From: Streptomyces sp. NBC_00234 | Lineage (GTDB): Bacteria > Actinomycetota > Actinomycetes > Streptomycetales > Streptomycetaceae | DNA length: 64,000 nucleotides | Reading direction: 5' to 3' | Assembly: GCF_036195325.1 (NCBI RefSeq) | Contig: NZ_CP108101.1 | Coordinates: forward strand, 186,001-250,000 | In this document: positions 17,662 to 26,775 of the stretch, piece after piece | How the letters are laid out: every line of letters begins with the position of its first letter | Numbering within the stretch: the stretch's first letter is position 1 | Notes under the pieces: model-generated | What the model saw: the letters and a program-made list of their open reading frames with translations, nothing else | Databases searched by the model: none | Told to the model about the DNA's origin: nothing | Position numbers and translations under genes: made by a program

Positions 17662-18069
17662 GGCCCGCTCCCCCGCTTTCGTCCCACCGCGACGCCGTTC
17701 ACCGGACGTCTTGTGCGCCGACAGGCTAGCCGTCGACTTTCGGCCGAACGCGCGCCGGTACATGATCGGGACAGGGCTGTGAAGCTCTCGTCATCGCGTG
17801 ACAGCACCGCACGCGACCGCATGTCACGGAGATCCGACGGCCGCTGGACAGAGCGGCTCCGCGGGCGCCGTGACCTTGTCCGTCGTGCCGTCCAGGGGGC
17901 CGGCGTCGCGATACGCATCCCTGCACGGCACCCTTCCGGGCGCCCCATCGACGTCACGTCAGGTCTCGTACCCGCATGGCTGTTTGAGGACATTCTCTCG
18001 ATCGCGGACCCTCTCGCCGAAGAAGGGCGCAAAGCAACGCACCCTCCCCCGTCCCTGCGTTCACGCTTC
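17662..18069. other. Gene-free stretch before the 18 kb operon
   Basis: The stretch holds the 5' region of the minus-strand PQQ lipoprotein gene and the far upstream region of the glycosyltransferase operon. Short open frames exist on both strands, but none has a convincing ribosome site or recognisable motif. No hairpin stood out. Confidence 0.5.
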
Positions 18070-18097
18070 TTGACGCCGTAAAAGTTACCGGTAACAT
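18070..18097 (+). promoter_or_regulatory. Promoter with embedded palindromic operator for the 18-29 kb operon
   Basis: TTGACG (18070-18075) and TAACAT (18092-18097) form a sigma70-like promoter with a 16-base spacer. The perfect 12-base palindrome GTTACCGGTAAC (18084-18095) fills the spacer and enters the -10 box, so a bound repressor would block RNA polymerase. An even-length dyad centred on CG is the usual shape of LacI-family operators, and a LacI-type gene ends the locus at 29302. Confidence 0.7.
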
Positions 18098-18178
18098 CAA
18101 CGGCGCTTCGAGTGACCCTTCGTGTCCGACCGGTGCCCCATCGTCGGTACCGGCGACCAAGTGCAAGGAGTTCATCCT

Positions 18179-19141
18179 GTGCCACAGAAGAGGCAGACGT
18201 CCGGCATCAAGAAACCGAAGATCAGCGTCGTCGTCCCCTGCTACAACGAGATCGACGTCGTCCGGCACACCCACGCACGCCTGACCGGAACGCTGCGCCG
18301 GCTCAGCGGCTTCGACTACGAGCAGATCTACGTGGACGACGGCAGCGTGGACGGCACGTGGGAGGCCATCGAGTCGCTGGCCGGGACCGACCCGACCGTC
18401 CGGGCCATCCGGTTCAGCAGGAACTTCGGGCATCAGGCAGCGTGCATGGCCGGTCTGCGCGAGGCGGCCGGGGACGCGGTCGTCGTGATCGACGCGGATC
18501 TGCAGGACCCCCCGGAACTCATACCGGAGATGGCCCAGTTATGGCTCGACGGCTGGTCGGTGGTGTCCGCACGCCGGCGCAGACGGGACGGGGAGACCCT
18601 GTTCAAGAAGGCCAGTGCCTATGCGTTCTACCGGCTGCTCAACGCCATGTCCGACCACGCGCTCGCCCTCGACACAGGTGACTTCCGGCTGCTGGACCGG
18701 GAGCTGGTGGCGCACCTGAGCGACACCAGCGACAGGAACCTCTATCTCCGCGGCGCGATCAGCTGGTTCGGCTTCCCGGAAGCCAGCGTCGAGTACGACA
18801 GGAACCCTCGTCTGGCGGGGGAATCGAAGTACACCCTGCGCAAGATGTTCGCCCTGTCCCGGCGCGGACTGCTGGCCGGCTCGGTCACTCCGCTGCGGAT
18901 GTCCACCTGCGTCGGCGCCGCCGCGCTGCTGGGCGGCCTGGGTGCCGCCGTGATCCGGCGTGACCCGAAGCTCCTCGTACGACCTGGGACCTTCGGCGCA
19001 CAGACCCTCGCCATCGGCATCGTCGGTGAGTACCTCCACGCGGTCTTCCGCCAGGTGCAGGGACATCCCGACTACGTCGTCAAGGAACAGCTCGGCACGC
19101 CCTCACGCACCCTCACTGCCAAGGAGCGCATCGCCTCGTGA
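18179..19141 (+). CDS. GT2 polyprenyl-phosphate/DPM1-like glycosyltransferase
   Basis: A 320-residue protein starting at GTG 18179, preceded by AAGGAG with an 8-base gap; a longer GTG frame from 18122 lacks such a site. It has the GT2 fold: ISVVVPCYNEIDVV at the N-terminus, DDGS (53-56), FSRNFGHQAACMAGL and the metal/nucleotide DAD motif in VIDADLQDPPELI (105-107). This is the ArnC/GtrB/DPM1 subfamily that charges polyprenyl phosphate with a sugar. The usual C-terminal pair of membrane helices is shortened here to about one hydrophobic helix (STCVGAAALLGGLGAAVI) plus a weak second segment ending in VGEYLHAVF. It is the first gene of a tightly overlapping operon; its stop overlaps the next start. 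Confidence 0.88.
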   Translation: MPQKRQTSGIKKPKISVVVPCYNEIDVVRHTHARLTGTLRRLSGFDYEQIYVDDGSVDGTWEAIESLAGTDPTVRAIRFSRNFGHQAACMAGLREAAGDAVVVIDADLQDPPELIPEMAQLWLDGWSVVSARRRRRDGETLFKKASAYAFYRLLNAMSDHALALDTGDFRLLDRELVAHLSDTSDRNLYLRGAISWFGFPEASVEYDRNPRLAGESKYTLRKMFALSRRGLLAGSVTPLRMSTCVGAAALLGGLGAAVIRRDPKLLVRPGTFGAQTLAIGIVGEYLHAVFRQVQGHPDYVVKEQLGTPSRTLTAKERIAS

Positions 19142-20511
19142 ACTCCGACACCGAAGTACAGCTCGACCCCGTGGACGTCGTCATCGTGGGTGCCGGCTTC
19201 ACCGGCCTCGCCGCCGCACTCGAACTCGCCGGTCAGGGGCGCAGTGTCCGCGTGCTGGAGCGGGACCCGGCCGTCGGTGGGCTCGCCGCGAGTTTCGACG
19301 TCGGCAGTCAGCGGCTTGAGCGCTTCTACCACCACTGGTTCTCCTCGGACAACGAGATGATCGCGCTCTGCGAGACCCTCGGGATATCGCATCTGCTGGA
19401 GGCCCACGAGACCCGCACCGGACTCTTCTACGCCAACTCCGTCTACCGGCTGTCGGCGCCCCTGGACGTCCTGCGCTTCGCACCCCTGCCGCTGAAGGAC
19501 CGCATCCGGCTGGGGCTCCTCGCACTGCGCGCCCGCAAGGTGAAGCACTGGCGGGAACTGGAATCGCTCACCGCCGAGGAGTGGCTGGTGTCTCTGGGCG
19601 GACGGCGCGTGTACGAGGTGGTCTGGCGCCCCCTGCTGGAGGGGAAGTTCGGAAAGTACGCCGACCAGGTCGGTGCCACCTGGATGTGGACCAAGCTCCA
19701 CCTGCGGGGCGGCAGCCGCACACGCTCGGGGCGCGAAACGCTCTACTACATCAGGGGAGGCTGCCAGGCCCTGCTGACAGCCCTCCAGGAGCACCTGGAG
19801 TCGATGGGGGTGGACATCCGCACCAGTACCCCGGCCGACTGTGTGCGGGTCGAGGGTTCAGGGGTCACGGGTGTGGAGGCGAACGGCGCGTTCCATCCCG
19901 CCCGTCAGGTCCTGCTCACCACCGCGCCCCAGCTGGCCGCCTCCCTGCTGGACCACAAGAGCGCCGACCACCCCGCGGTGCCCGAGCTGCTCCGCCGCTG
20001 GCGCGGAGTGGAGTACCTCGGCAACGTGTGCCTCGTCCTGGAGAACAACCGCAAGCTCTCCGACACCTACTGGCTGAACGTCAACGACCCCGACTTCCCC
20101 TACGTCGGTGTCATCGAGCACACCAACCTCGACAGCCCCGAGCGCTACGGGGGGAAGCACGTCGTCTACCTCTCCAAGTACCTGCCGACGGACGCCCCGC
20201 TGTACCGGATGTCCGACGACGAGGTCTTCGAGTACAGCCTCCCCCACATCAAGCGCATGTTCCCCGACTTCGACCGCAGCTGGGTGGAGCGCTACCACGT
20301 GTGGCACGCGGACCACGCGCAGCCGGTGATCACCCCGCACTACACACGGGTGATGCCGCCGGTCGAATCCGGGGTCAGGGGGCTGTACCTGTCGGGAATG
20401 GCCCAGGTGTTCCCCGAGGACCGCGGGACCAACTACGCGGTACGCGGCGGGCGTCGCGCCGGCCGCCTCGTCGCCGACCGGCACGCCTCCACCGGGAGCG
20501 ACCATGTCTGA
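19138..20511 (+). CDS. FAD-dependent amine-oxidase/HemY-like oxidoreductase of glycan clusters
   Basis: A 457-residue flavoprotein with the N-terminal FAD motif VIVGAGFTGLAAALELAGQG and ADP-binding ERDPAVGGLAASF. The C-terminal FAD segment is GLYLSGMAQVFPEDRGTNYA. It belongs to the COG1232 branch with signature blocks FYHHWFSSDNEM and LEGKFGKYADQVGATWMW. That branch often sits beside ArnC-like glycosyltransferases in glycan gene clusters (from memory). Its chemistry there is not well defined; oxidation or isomerisation of a lipid-linked or nucleotide sugar is plausible. It is coupled at both ends: GTG start overlapping the previous stop, stop overlapping the next ATG. Confidence 0.82.
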   Translation: MNSDTEVQLDPVDVVIVGAGFTGLAAALELAGQGRSVRVLERDPAVGGLAASFDVGSQRLERFYHHWFSSDNEMIALCETLGISHLLEAHETRTGLFYANSVYRLSAPLDVLRFAPLPLKDRIRLGLLALRARKVKHWRELESLTAEEWLVSLGGRRVYEVVWRPLLEGKFGKYADQVGATWMWTKLHLRGGSRTRSGRETLYYIRGGCQALLTALQEHLESMGVDIRTSTPADCVRVEGSGVTGVEANGAFHPARQVLLTTAPQLAASLLDHKSADHPAVPELLRRWRGVEYLGNVCLVLENNRKLSDTYWLNVNDPDFPYVGVIEHTNLDSPERYGGKHVVYLSKYLPTDAPLYRMSDDEVFEYSLPHIKRMFPDFDRSWVERYHVWHADHAQPVITPHYTRVMPPVESGVRGLYLSGMAQVFPEDRGTNYAVRGGRRAGRLVADRHASTGSDHV

Positions 20512-21922
20512 GCTGCTCACGCTGGACGACGCGGAGAACCTGACCACCGAGCAGGTCCACGACCTGTACCAGAGGTTCGTCAGCCGCAGCCAGGTCTCCC
20601 TCATCGGTTCCTTCGGCTTCGGCCGCGATCTGGTCGATCACGCGCAGGGCGCGTGGATCCATCTGCGGGACGGCCGCCGCATCCTCGACTTCACCGGTGG
20701 CGTCGGTGTGCTGAACCACGGCCACAACCACCCCCGGCTCCTCACGGCCCGGCGCCGCTTCCAGGAGGCCCGCCGGATGGAGGTGCACAAGAACTACTTC
20801 TCCCCGTACGTCGCCGCGCTGAGCCACAATCTGGCGGCGCTGCTCCCCGGCGACCTGAACATCAGCTACTTCCCCAACTCGGGTGCGGAGGCGGTGGAGG
20901 GCGCGGTCAAGCTCGCGTACAAGTACCACCGGGGCCGGCGCGGCACCGTGCTGCACACGGACATCGCCTTTCACGGGAAGCTCCTGGGCGCGGGCAGCCT
21001 GACCGCGTCCCCGGAGGTCCACTTCCCGTACCCGGGCATCCCCGGGACGGACACCTTCGGATACGACGACGTGGACTCCTTCCTCCTCGCCCTCGACCGG
21101 CACACCGACTCCACGGGCGAGAGCGACGTCTACGCCGTCGTGCTGGAGCCGTTCAGCGCCTCCAGCCTGCGGGAGTGCTCCGCCGCGTTCCTGCACGAGG
21201 TGCGGCGGGTGTGCACCGAACGCGACATCGTGCTGATCTTCGACGAGGTGTACACCGGCTGGGGCAAGACGGGTGCCCTGTTCCACTTCATGCACCATCC
21301 CGGGCTCGTCCCCGACATCGTGACGACGTCGAAGTCCTTCGGTGGCGGGAAGTCCTCGATCTCCGGCTACATCACCCGCGAGCCCCTCTTCCGCGCGGCC
21401 TACGACAACCTCGCGGACGCCACGCTCCACAGCACGACCTACTACGGGTTCGGTGAGGAGACCGCCACCGCTCTGGAGGCCGTGGCGATCGCGGTCGAGG
21501 AGGACTTCCCCGGCCGGGCCCGTGCGCTGGGCGAGCGCCTCGGCGACGGACTCGCGGGCATCGCGGCGCGGCATCCCCGGCTGGTCCGCGGGGTCAGGGG
21601 GCGTGGCGCCCTGCACGGGGTGTTCCTCAACCCGGGGCCCGAAGTCCCCGCCCGGCTGCGGGCCGCCCTGCCGAGCTCGTTGGCCAAGGACCCGCAGGCC
21701 CTGGCGAAGATCCTGACCGGGGCCGTGGTCGCCGCCCTGTACCGGGACCACGGTGTGCTGACGTTCTTCGGCTCCAACCGTGCCATCGCCCTGATCGCCT
21801 CCCCTCCCCTGGTGGCCCAGGAGGACGAGGTGGACCTCTTCCTCAACGCCCTGGACGAGGTCCTCGACCAGGGCGCGGTCCGGCTGGTCTCCGCTCTGGT
21901 GCGCGAGAAGGTGACGGGATGA
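20504..21922 (+). CDS. Class-III PLP-dependent aminotransferase
   Basis: A 472-residue enzyme. The fold-type-I class-III landmarks are present: GGVGVLNHGHNHPRLLTA, FPNSGAEAVEGAVKLAYKY for phosphate binding, IFDEVYTGWGKTG (Asp247 to the pyridine nitrogen), and the Schiff-base Lys277 in DIVTTSKSFGGGK. It would move an amino group from an amino acid to an aldehyde or ketone. Given the flavin oxidoreductases on both sides, the acceptor could be an oxidised alcohol of the operon's product (inference). The C-terminal 60 residues (LAKILTGAVVAALYRDHGVL) extend past the most compact family members. It overlaps the previous gene by 8 bases and the next by 4. Confidence 0.88.
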   Translation: MSELLTLDDAENLTTEQVHDLYQRFVSRSQVSLIGSFGFGRDLVDHAQGAWIHLRDGRRILDFTGGVGVLNHGHNHPRLLTARRRFQEARRMEVHKNYFSPYVAALSHNLAALLPGDLNISYFPNSGAEAVEGAVKLAYKYHRGRRGTVLHTDIAFHGKLLGAGSLTASPEVHFPYPGIPGTDTFGYDDVDSFLLALDRHTDSTGESDVYAVVLEPFSASSLRECSAAFLHEVRRVCTERDIVLIFDEVYTGWGKTGALFHFMHHPGLVPDIVTTSKSFGGGKSSISGYITREPLFRAAYDNLADATLHSTTYYGFGEETATALEAVAIAVEEDFPGRARALGERLGDGLAGIAARHPRLVRGVRGRGALHGVFLNPGPEVPARLRAALPSSLAKDPQALAKILTGAVVAALYRDHGVLTFFGSNRAIALIASPPLVAQEDEVDLFLNALDEVLDQGAVRLVSALVREKVTG

Positions 21923-22290
21923 CCGTGACCGCCCGCGCCCTGGGCGCCTCCTCGCTCCCTGTCTGCTGGTCCACCGAGTTCGACGCGTTGAGCTCCCCGC
22001 AGGCCCGTGCCCTGGCCGTCGAGCACACCGTGGAGAGCCTGGACCGTATGCCGGCCCCGTACAGGTACGGCATAGCCGTCGCTCTCCGGCTGTTCCCGGT
22101 GGCTTTCCGCGTCGCGGCCGGGCACCGGCCCGCCACCGCCACACCGGAACAGGTACGCCGCGGGATGGCCCGCTTGCGCGGCCTGCCGGGCTACGGAGAG
22201 GTGCTGCGCGCCACCACCGCCCTGGCCCTGTACGGGGCGTTGGACGGGGCCGGCCACGGGACCCGGATCACGGAACGGGGGGCCCGATGA
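21919..22290 (+). CDS. Small unknown protein between aminotransferase and GMC oxidoreductase
   Basis: A 123-residue protein I do not recognise. It is mostly helical by eye (ARALAVEHTVESLDRMPAPY, RYGIAVALRLFPVAFRVAAG) and mildly hydrophobic, with no signal peptide. It overlaps the preceding stop (ATGA) and the following start, so it is certainly translated with its neighbours. Its position just before a GMC oxidoreductase, and a size like the small subunits of membrane-linked GMC dehydrogenases (gluconate 2-dehydrogenase subunit 3 type), make an accessory role possible. The sequence evidence for that is thin. Confidence 0.6.
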   Translation: MTVTARALGASSLPVCWSTEFDALSSPQARALAVEHTVESLDRMPAPYRYGIAVALRLFPVAFRVAAGHRPATATPEQVRRGMARLRGLPGYGEVLRATTALALYGALDGAGHGTRITERGAR

Positions 22291-23771
22291 GGTTCCCGGC
22301 ACGGCGGGCGGGAACCGTGCGCGAGGTCGAGTGCGACGCGCTGGTCGTCGGCTCCGGTGCGGGCGGCGCCGTAGCCGCCCTCGAACTGGCCCGTGCGGGG
22401 CGGGCGGTGACCGTACTGGAGGAAGGCCCCCGGGTCGCCACCCGGGACTTCGGCACCAGCACCCCGGCCGAGTCGATGCGCCGCCTGTACCGCAACGGCG
22501 GGGCCACCGCGGTCTTCGGCACCCCCACCATCGCGTACGGCGAGGCGCGGGTGGTGGGCGGCACCACCGTCGTCAACGGGGGCCTGCTCTGGGAACCGTC
22601 CTCTGCGCTGCTGGACCGGTGGGCCTCGCTGAGCGGGTACGGCGGGTATCGCGCCCCCGTGCTCGGAGCGCACTTCGCCGGAATCCAGCGCCGTCTGGGC
22701 ATGATCGTCCAGGAGCACGGGGACGGTAACGAGGACTCCCGGCTGCTGGCGCGCGCCGCCGAATCGCTGGGCTGGCGCTGGCAGCGCCCCCAGCGGGTGG
22801 TCCGCGGCTGCGAGCACCGCAATCAGTGTGCGACCGGCTGCCCCAGCGGCGCGAAGCAGAGCATGGCGGTCACCTACCTACCGCAGGCCGAGGAGCTCGG
22901 CGCCCGCATCAGCCCCGGTGTGCGGGTGGACCGGATCGTTCACGGGCGGGGGCTCGCACGTGCCGTGGAGGCCACGGACGCGGAAGGGCGCGCGGTCCGC
23001 TACCGGCCGCGCACGGTGTTCGTGGCCGCGGGCGCGATCGGGACTCCCGTGCTGCTGCGGCGCAGCGGCATCCACGCCCGGACGGCCGGGCGGCGGCTGG
23101 CACTGCACCTCAACCTGAGGACGATCGCCCGGTTCCCCCGTGTCGTCGACGCGGTGCGCGGCACCATGTTCACCGCCCAGGTCCAGGAACACGCCGACCT
23201 AGGCATGCTCGTCATGCCGTCCAACCTGACGCCGGGCGGGCTGGGGGCGGCCCTGGCGGGGCGGGACCCGCGCACGGTGAACCGGCTCCTCGACGAGCGT
23301 GCGTATCTGGGGATGTTCACCACCCAGGTACGGATGCAGGGGCCGGCGGGCATCGCCGCGGTGGTCGGCCGCACACCGGTTCTGCGTCACGGCATGAACC
23401 GGTCCGACCATCACGCCCTGACGCTGGCCTTCCGCCGCACCGCGCGGCTGCTGTTCGCGGCGGGGGCCACCGAGGTACTGCCACCGACGAGTGCGGCCCC
23501 GCCCTTGCGAAGCGCCTCGGACGTGGAGGAGTACTGCGCCCGCGTGCGGCCCGGCGACTGGGAGCTGGTCTCCGTGCACGCCATGGCCGGCTGTCCCATG
23601 GCCCTGCCCGAGCGCGGCGGGGTCTGCGACGACATGGGCAGGCCGCACGGCTTCGCCAATGTGCACCTCTGCGATGCCGGCGTGCTGCCCGGGGCCCCCG
23701 GGATCAGCCCGCAGGGAACGATCATGTCTTTCGCCCACGAGATCGTGGGCCGCCATCTGGAGTCCGTATGA
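22287..23771 (+). CDS. GMC family FAD oxidoreductase
   Basis: A 494-residue flavoprotein with an FAD loop VVGSGAGGAVAALELARAG (about 20-38), ARVVGGTTVVNGGLLWEPS (the GMC signature around the substrate channel) and a cysteine-rich turn RGCEHRNQCATGCPSGAK common in bacterial GMC enzymes. The C-terminus has the active-site histidine block HAMAGCPM and DAGVLPGAPGISPQGTIMS. The usual second catalytic Asn/His of N-P-x-x-T reads S-P-Q-G-T here. GMC enzymes oxidise sugar, polyol or sterol alcohols. In this operon it could create the carbonyl that the aminotransferase uses. It overlaps both neighbours by 4 bases. Confidence 0.87.
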   Translation: MRFPARRAGTVREVECDALVVGSGAGGAVAALELARAGRAVTVLEEGPRVATRDFGTSTPAESMRRLYRNGGATAVFGTPTIAYGEARVVGGTTVVNGGLLWEPSSALLDRWASLSGYGGYRAPVLGAHFAGIQRRLGMIVQEHGDGNEDSRLLARAAESLGWRWQRPQRVVRGCEHRNQCATGCPSGAKQSMAVTYLPQAEELGARISPGVRVDRIVHGRGLARAVEATDAEGRAVRYRPRTVFVAAGAIGTPVLLRRSGIHARTAGRRLALHLNLRTIARFPRVVDAVRGTMFTAQVQEHADLGMLVMPSNLTPGGLGAALAGRDPRTVNRLLDERAYLGMFTTQVRMQGPAGIAAVVGRTPVLRHGMNRSDHHALTLAFRRTARLLFAAGATEVLPPTSAAPPLRSASDVEEYCARVRPGDWELVSVHAMAGCPMALPERGGVCDDMGRPHGFANVHLCDAGVLPGAPGISPQGTIMSFAHEIVGRHLESV

Positions 23772-25009
23772 CAGAGAAAACCGCACCGCACCAGGCTCCC
23801 GGGACCCCAGTGACGCACAGCGTGCCCGCGTTCAGCGGGGCCGCCGTGGTGGCATCCTGTATCGGCTTCGTGCTGATCGGGGCGCTCCAGGCGCTGTACG
23901 GACCGGCCATCCCGGCGTTCCGTACGGAGTTCGGGCTCTCCCCCTCCGGGGCCGGTCTGGGGCTCAGCGCACACTTCGTCGGTGGTGTCGCCGGCGTACT
24001 GGTCTTCGACCGTCTCTACGGACGGATCGGGAACCGCCGTCTCCTCGGTGGCTCCTACCTGCTGATGGCCGTCGGCGCCGCGGGCTTCGCGGTGGCGCCG
24101 AACTGGCCCGTGGGGCTGTTCGCCGCGCTGCTGGCCGGGCTCGGTTTCGGTGGGATCGACTACGGCCTCAACCAGCTCTTCGCCACCGGGTTCGGCCACC
24201 GCTCCACCGCGATGCTGAACATCCTCAACGCCCACTTCGGGGTGGGCGCCATCCTGGGCCCCGCACTGATCGGCCTGGTCGGCTCCGAGCACTACCCGGC
24301 GGTCTTCCTGGGCTTCGCGGCCCTCACCCTGCCCCTGCTCCTCTGTCTGCGCGGGGTCCGGGACCGAGCGGTGCAGCAGTCCACGGAGGGGGAACCGGGC
24401 GCAGCCCCGGCCGCACCTCGCGTCCTCGGCCGCAGTCTCGGCACCGTCCTGGCCGTCTTCGTCGTGCTGTACGTCCTGCACGTCGGCATCGAGGCCGGTG
24501 TCGGCGGCTGGGAACCCACGCACCTGGTCACGGTCGGATACGGGGCGGGCGTCGCGGCGACCGCCACATCCGTGTACTGGCTGATGATGACCGTCGGCCG
24601 GTTCCTGGTCGCGCCCGTGGCGCTCCGCTTCTCGCCGCAAGCCATCATCACCGTCTCCTGCGCAGGCATGACGGTGTGTCTGTTCGCGGCCGCCGTACCC
24701 GCACTCGCTCCTTACGCGTACGCGGGCGTCGGCCTCTTCATCGCACCGATCTTCCCCACCGCGCTGCCGTGGCTGATGGAGGCCGCTCCCCGCGCGCGCC
24801 GAGCTGGGGCCCTGGTCATCGCGGCCTCGATGGTCGGCGGAGTGGCCGCAGGACCGGCGCTCGGCAAGGTCATCGAGTGGGCGGGCATCCGGGCGGTTCC
24901 CCTGCTCCTGGCCGTCGTCTCCCTCCTGTGCCTCGCGGCCACTCTCTGGCTGATCAGCGCGACCCGTACCTCAACCGCCCTCCCCGCAGAAGGACACATC
25001 ACGGCATGA
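23768..25009 (+). CDS. MFS transporter, fucose/glucose-permease (FHS)-like
   Basis: A 413-residue protein with about 12 transmembrane helices from ATG 23768 (ATGA overlap with the GMC stop). The pattern GGIDYGLNQLFATGFGHRST, then LNILNAHFGVGAILGPALIG, is typical of the FHS sugar-proton symporters rather than of drug exporters. In the second half VGGWEPTHLV and IAPIFPTALPWLM are again FHS-like. It probably moves a sugar or glycoside for the operon, either importing a galactoside or exporting the product. Direction cannot be told from sequence. Confidence 0.82.
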   Translation: MTEKTAPHQAPGTPVTHSVPAFSGAAVVASCIGFVLIGALQALYGPAIPAFRTEFGLSPSGAGLGLSAHFVGGVAGVLVFDRLYGRIGNRRLLGGSYLLMAVGAAGFAVAPNWPVGLFAALLAGLGFGGIDYGLNQLFATGFGHRSTAMLNILNAHFGVGAILGPALIGLVGSEHYPAVFLGFAALTLPLLLCLRGVRDRAVQQSTEGEPGAAPAAPRVLGRSLGTVLAVFVVLYVLHVGIEAGVGGWEPTHLVTVGYGAGVAATATSVYWLMMTVGRFLVAPVALRFSPQAIITVSCAGMTVCLFAAAVPALAPYAYAGVGLFIAPIFPTALPWLMEAAPRARRAGALVIAASMVGGVAAGPALGKVIEWAGIRAVPLLLAVVSLLCLAATLWLISATRTSTALPAEGHITA

Positions 25010-26775
25010 GCCCACTCGCCACCACCGCCGACGGCTTCACGCTGCACGGCGAACCCTTCCGGATCATCTCCGGCGCCATGCACTACTTCCGTGTGCACCC
25101 GGACCAATGGGCCGACCGGCTGCACAAGGCACGGCTGATGGGGCTGAACACGGTCGAGACGTACGTTCCCTGGAACCTCCACCAGCCGACGCCCGGCACC
25201 CTCGACCTCGACGGTCCGCTGGACCTGCCGCGCTACCTGCGGCTGGCCCAGGAGGAGGGCCTGCACGTCCTGCTGCGGCCCGGGCCGTACATCTGCGCGG
25301 AGTGGGACGGCGGCGGGCTGCCCTCCTGGCTCACCTCGGACCGCGACATCGCACTGCGCAGCAGCGACCCTCGCTTCACGGACGCGATCGACGGCTACTT
25401 CGACCTGCTCCTTCCCGCGCTCGCCCCCTCCATGGCGACAGCGGGCGGCCCCGTCATCGCCGTGCAGGTGGAGAACGAGTACGGGGCGTACGGATCGGAC
25501 GCCGCGTACCTGAAGCACCTGGAACACGCTCTGCGTTCACGAGGCGTCGAGGAACTGCTCTTCACCTGCGACCAGGCAGACCCCGCGCATCTCGCCGCCG
25601 GGAGCATCCCGGGCGTGCTCGCCACCGGCACCTTCGGCGGGAAGATCGAGAAGTCGCTGGAGCGGCTGCGCGCACACCAGGCGCAAGGGCCCCTGATGTG
25701 CACCGAGTTCTGGGTCGGGTGGTTCGACCACTGGGGCGAGCCCCACCATGTGCGCAGCGCGGACGACGCCGCCGCGTCGCTGGAGACGCTGCTGGCCTCG
25801 GGCGCCTCGGTGAACATCTACATGTTCCACGGGGGCACCAACTTCGGCTTCACCAACGGTGCCAACCACGAGCACACGTACAGCCCCGTCGTCACCTCGT
25901 ACGACTACGACGCACCGTTGGCCGAGTCCGGAGATCCCGGCCCCAAGTACCACGCCTTCCGAGAGGTCATCGCCCGCCACGCGCCCGTACCCGATACGCC
26001 GGTTCCCGCCGCGGCCCCCAAGCTGCCCCCCACCGCCGTGACGCTGGGCCGGCGGACGCCCCTGCTGGGTCGCGCCGGTGACCTCGGCGTTCCCGTGCGT
26101 GCCCCGGAACCCCTGCCGATGGAGGCGCTGGGGATGCGCGCCGGCTTCGTGCTCTACCGCACCACGCTGCCCACCGCGGGCGACGGGGTCCTGCACTTCA
26201 CCCATGGGGTGGGCGACCGGGCCCAGGTCTTCGTGGACGGGGCCCCGGCGGGCGTCCTCGAACGCGAGCACCACCAGGAGAGCCTGACCGTGCGCGTTCC
26301 GCGCGCAGGAGCCCGACTCGATGTGCTGGTGGAGAACCTGGGCGGGGTCAACTACGGGCCTCGCATCGGCGACGGCAAGGGCCTTCGGGGGCCGGTATCG
26401 TTCGCCGGCGTCGTCCTGCGGGAGTGGGACTGCCACTCCCTGACCCCGGACGGCCTCCGTCACCTGGCGCACGTCCCGCAGCACGAGGCGCAGGACGAGA
26501 GGCAGGCAGGCCCGGCCTTCCACCACGGAACCTTCCAGGTCGAAGCGCCCGCCGACACCTTCCTGGCGCTACCGGGCTGGACGAAGGGCCAGGCATGGAT
26601 CAACGGCTTCGACCTCGGCCGCTACTGGAGCCGCGGTCCGCAGCGCACCCTCTACGTGCCCGGGCCCGTCCTGCGGGACGGAGCCAACGAACTGGTGCTC
26701 CTGGAGCTGGACGCCACGGTCACCTCGCAGGCCCTTCTGACCGACGTCCCCGACCTGGGAGTGGAGAAAACCTGA
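25006..26775 (+). CDS. GH35 beta-galactosidase (short form)
   Basis: A 589-residue GH35 enzyme. The barrel begins FRIISGAMHYFRVHPDQWAD. The catalytic acid is Glu158 in VQVENEYGAYG, and the nucleophile is Glu234 in MCTEFWVGWFDHWGEP. Family blocks LRPGPYICAEWDGGGLPSWL and NIYMFHGGTNFGFTNGAN are intact. Two C-terminal jelly-roll domains follow, ending FDLGRYWSRGPQRTLYVPGP. There is no signal peptide, so it is cytoplasmic. It removes terminal beta-galactose from oligosaccharides or glycosides. Start ATG 25006 overlaps the MFS stop, placing hydrolysis beside transport. Confidence 0.93.
   Translation: MSPLATTADGFTLHGEPFRIISGAMHYFRVHPDQWADRLHKARLMGLNTVETYVPWNLHQPTPGTLDLDGPLDLPRYLRLAQEEGLHVLLRPGPYICAEWDGGGLPSWLTSDRDIALRSSDPRFTDAIDGYFDLLLPALAPSMATAGGPVIAVQVENEYGAYGSDAAYLKHLEHALRSRGVEELLFTCDQADPAHLAAGSIPGVLATGTFGGKIEKSLERLRAHQAQGPLMCTEFWVGWFDHWGEPHHVRSADDAAASLETLLASGASVNIYMFHGGTNFGFTNGANHEHTYSPVVTSYDYDAPLAESGDPGPKYHAFREVIARHAPVPDTPVPAAAPKLPPTAVTLGRRTPLLGRAGDLGVPVRAPEPLPMEALGMRAGFVLYRTTLPTAGDGVLHFTHGVGDRAQVFVDGAPAGVLEREHHQESLTVRVPRAGARLDVLVENLGGVNYGPRIGDGKGLRGPVSFAGVVLREWDCHSLTPDGLRHLAHVPQHEAQDERQAGPAFHHGTFQVEAPADTFLALPGWTKGQAWINGFDLGRYWSRGPQRTLYVPGPVLRDGANELVLLELDATVTSQALLTDVPDLGVEKT

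Noticed and set aside
23491..25005. A plus-strand frame extending the first GH35 gene upstream by 505 codons
   Set aside because: That part overlaps the GMC and MFS genes in another frame; the GH35 start at 25006 overlaps the MFS stop as in the rest of the operon.
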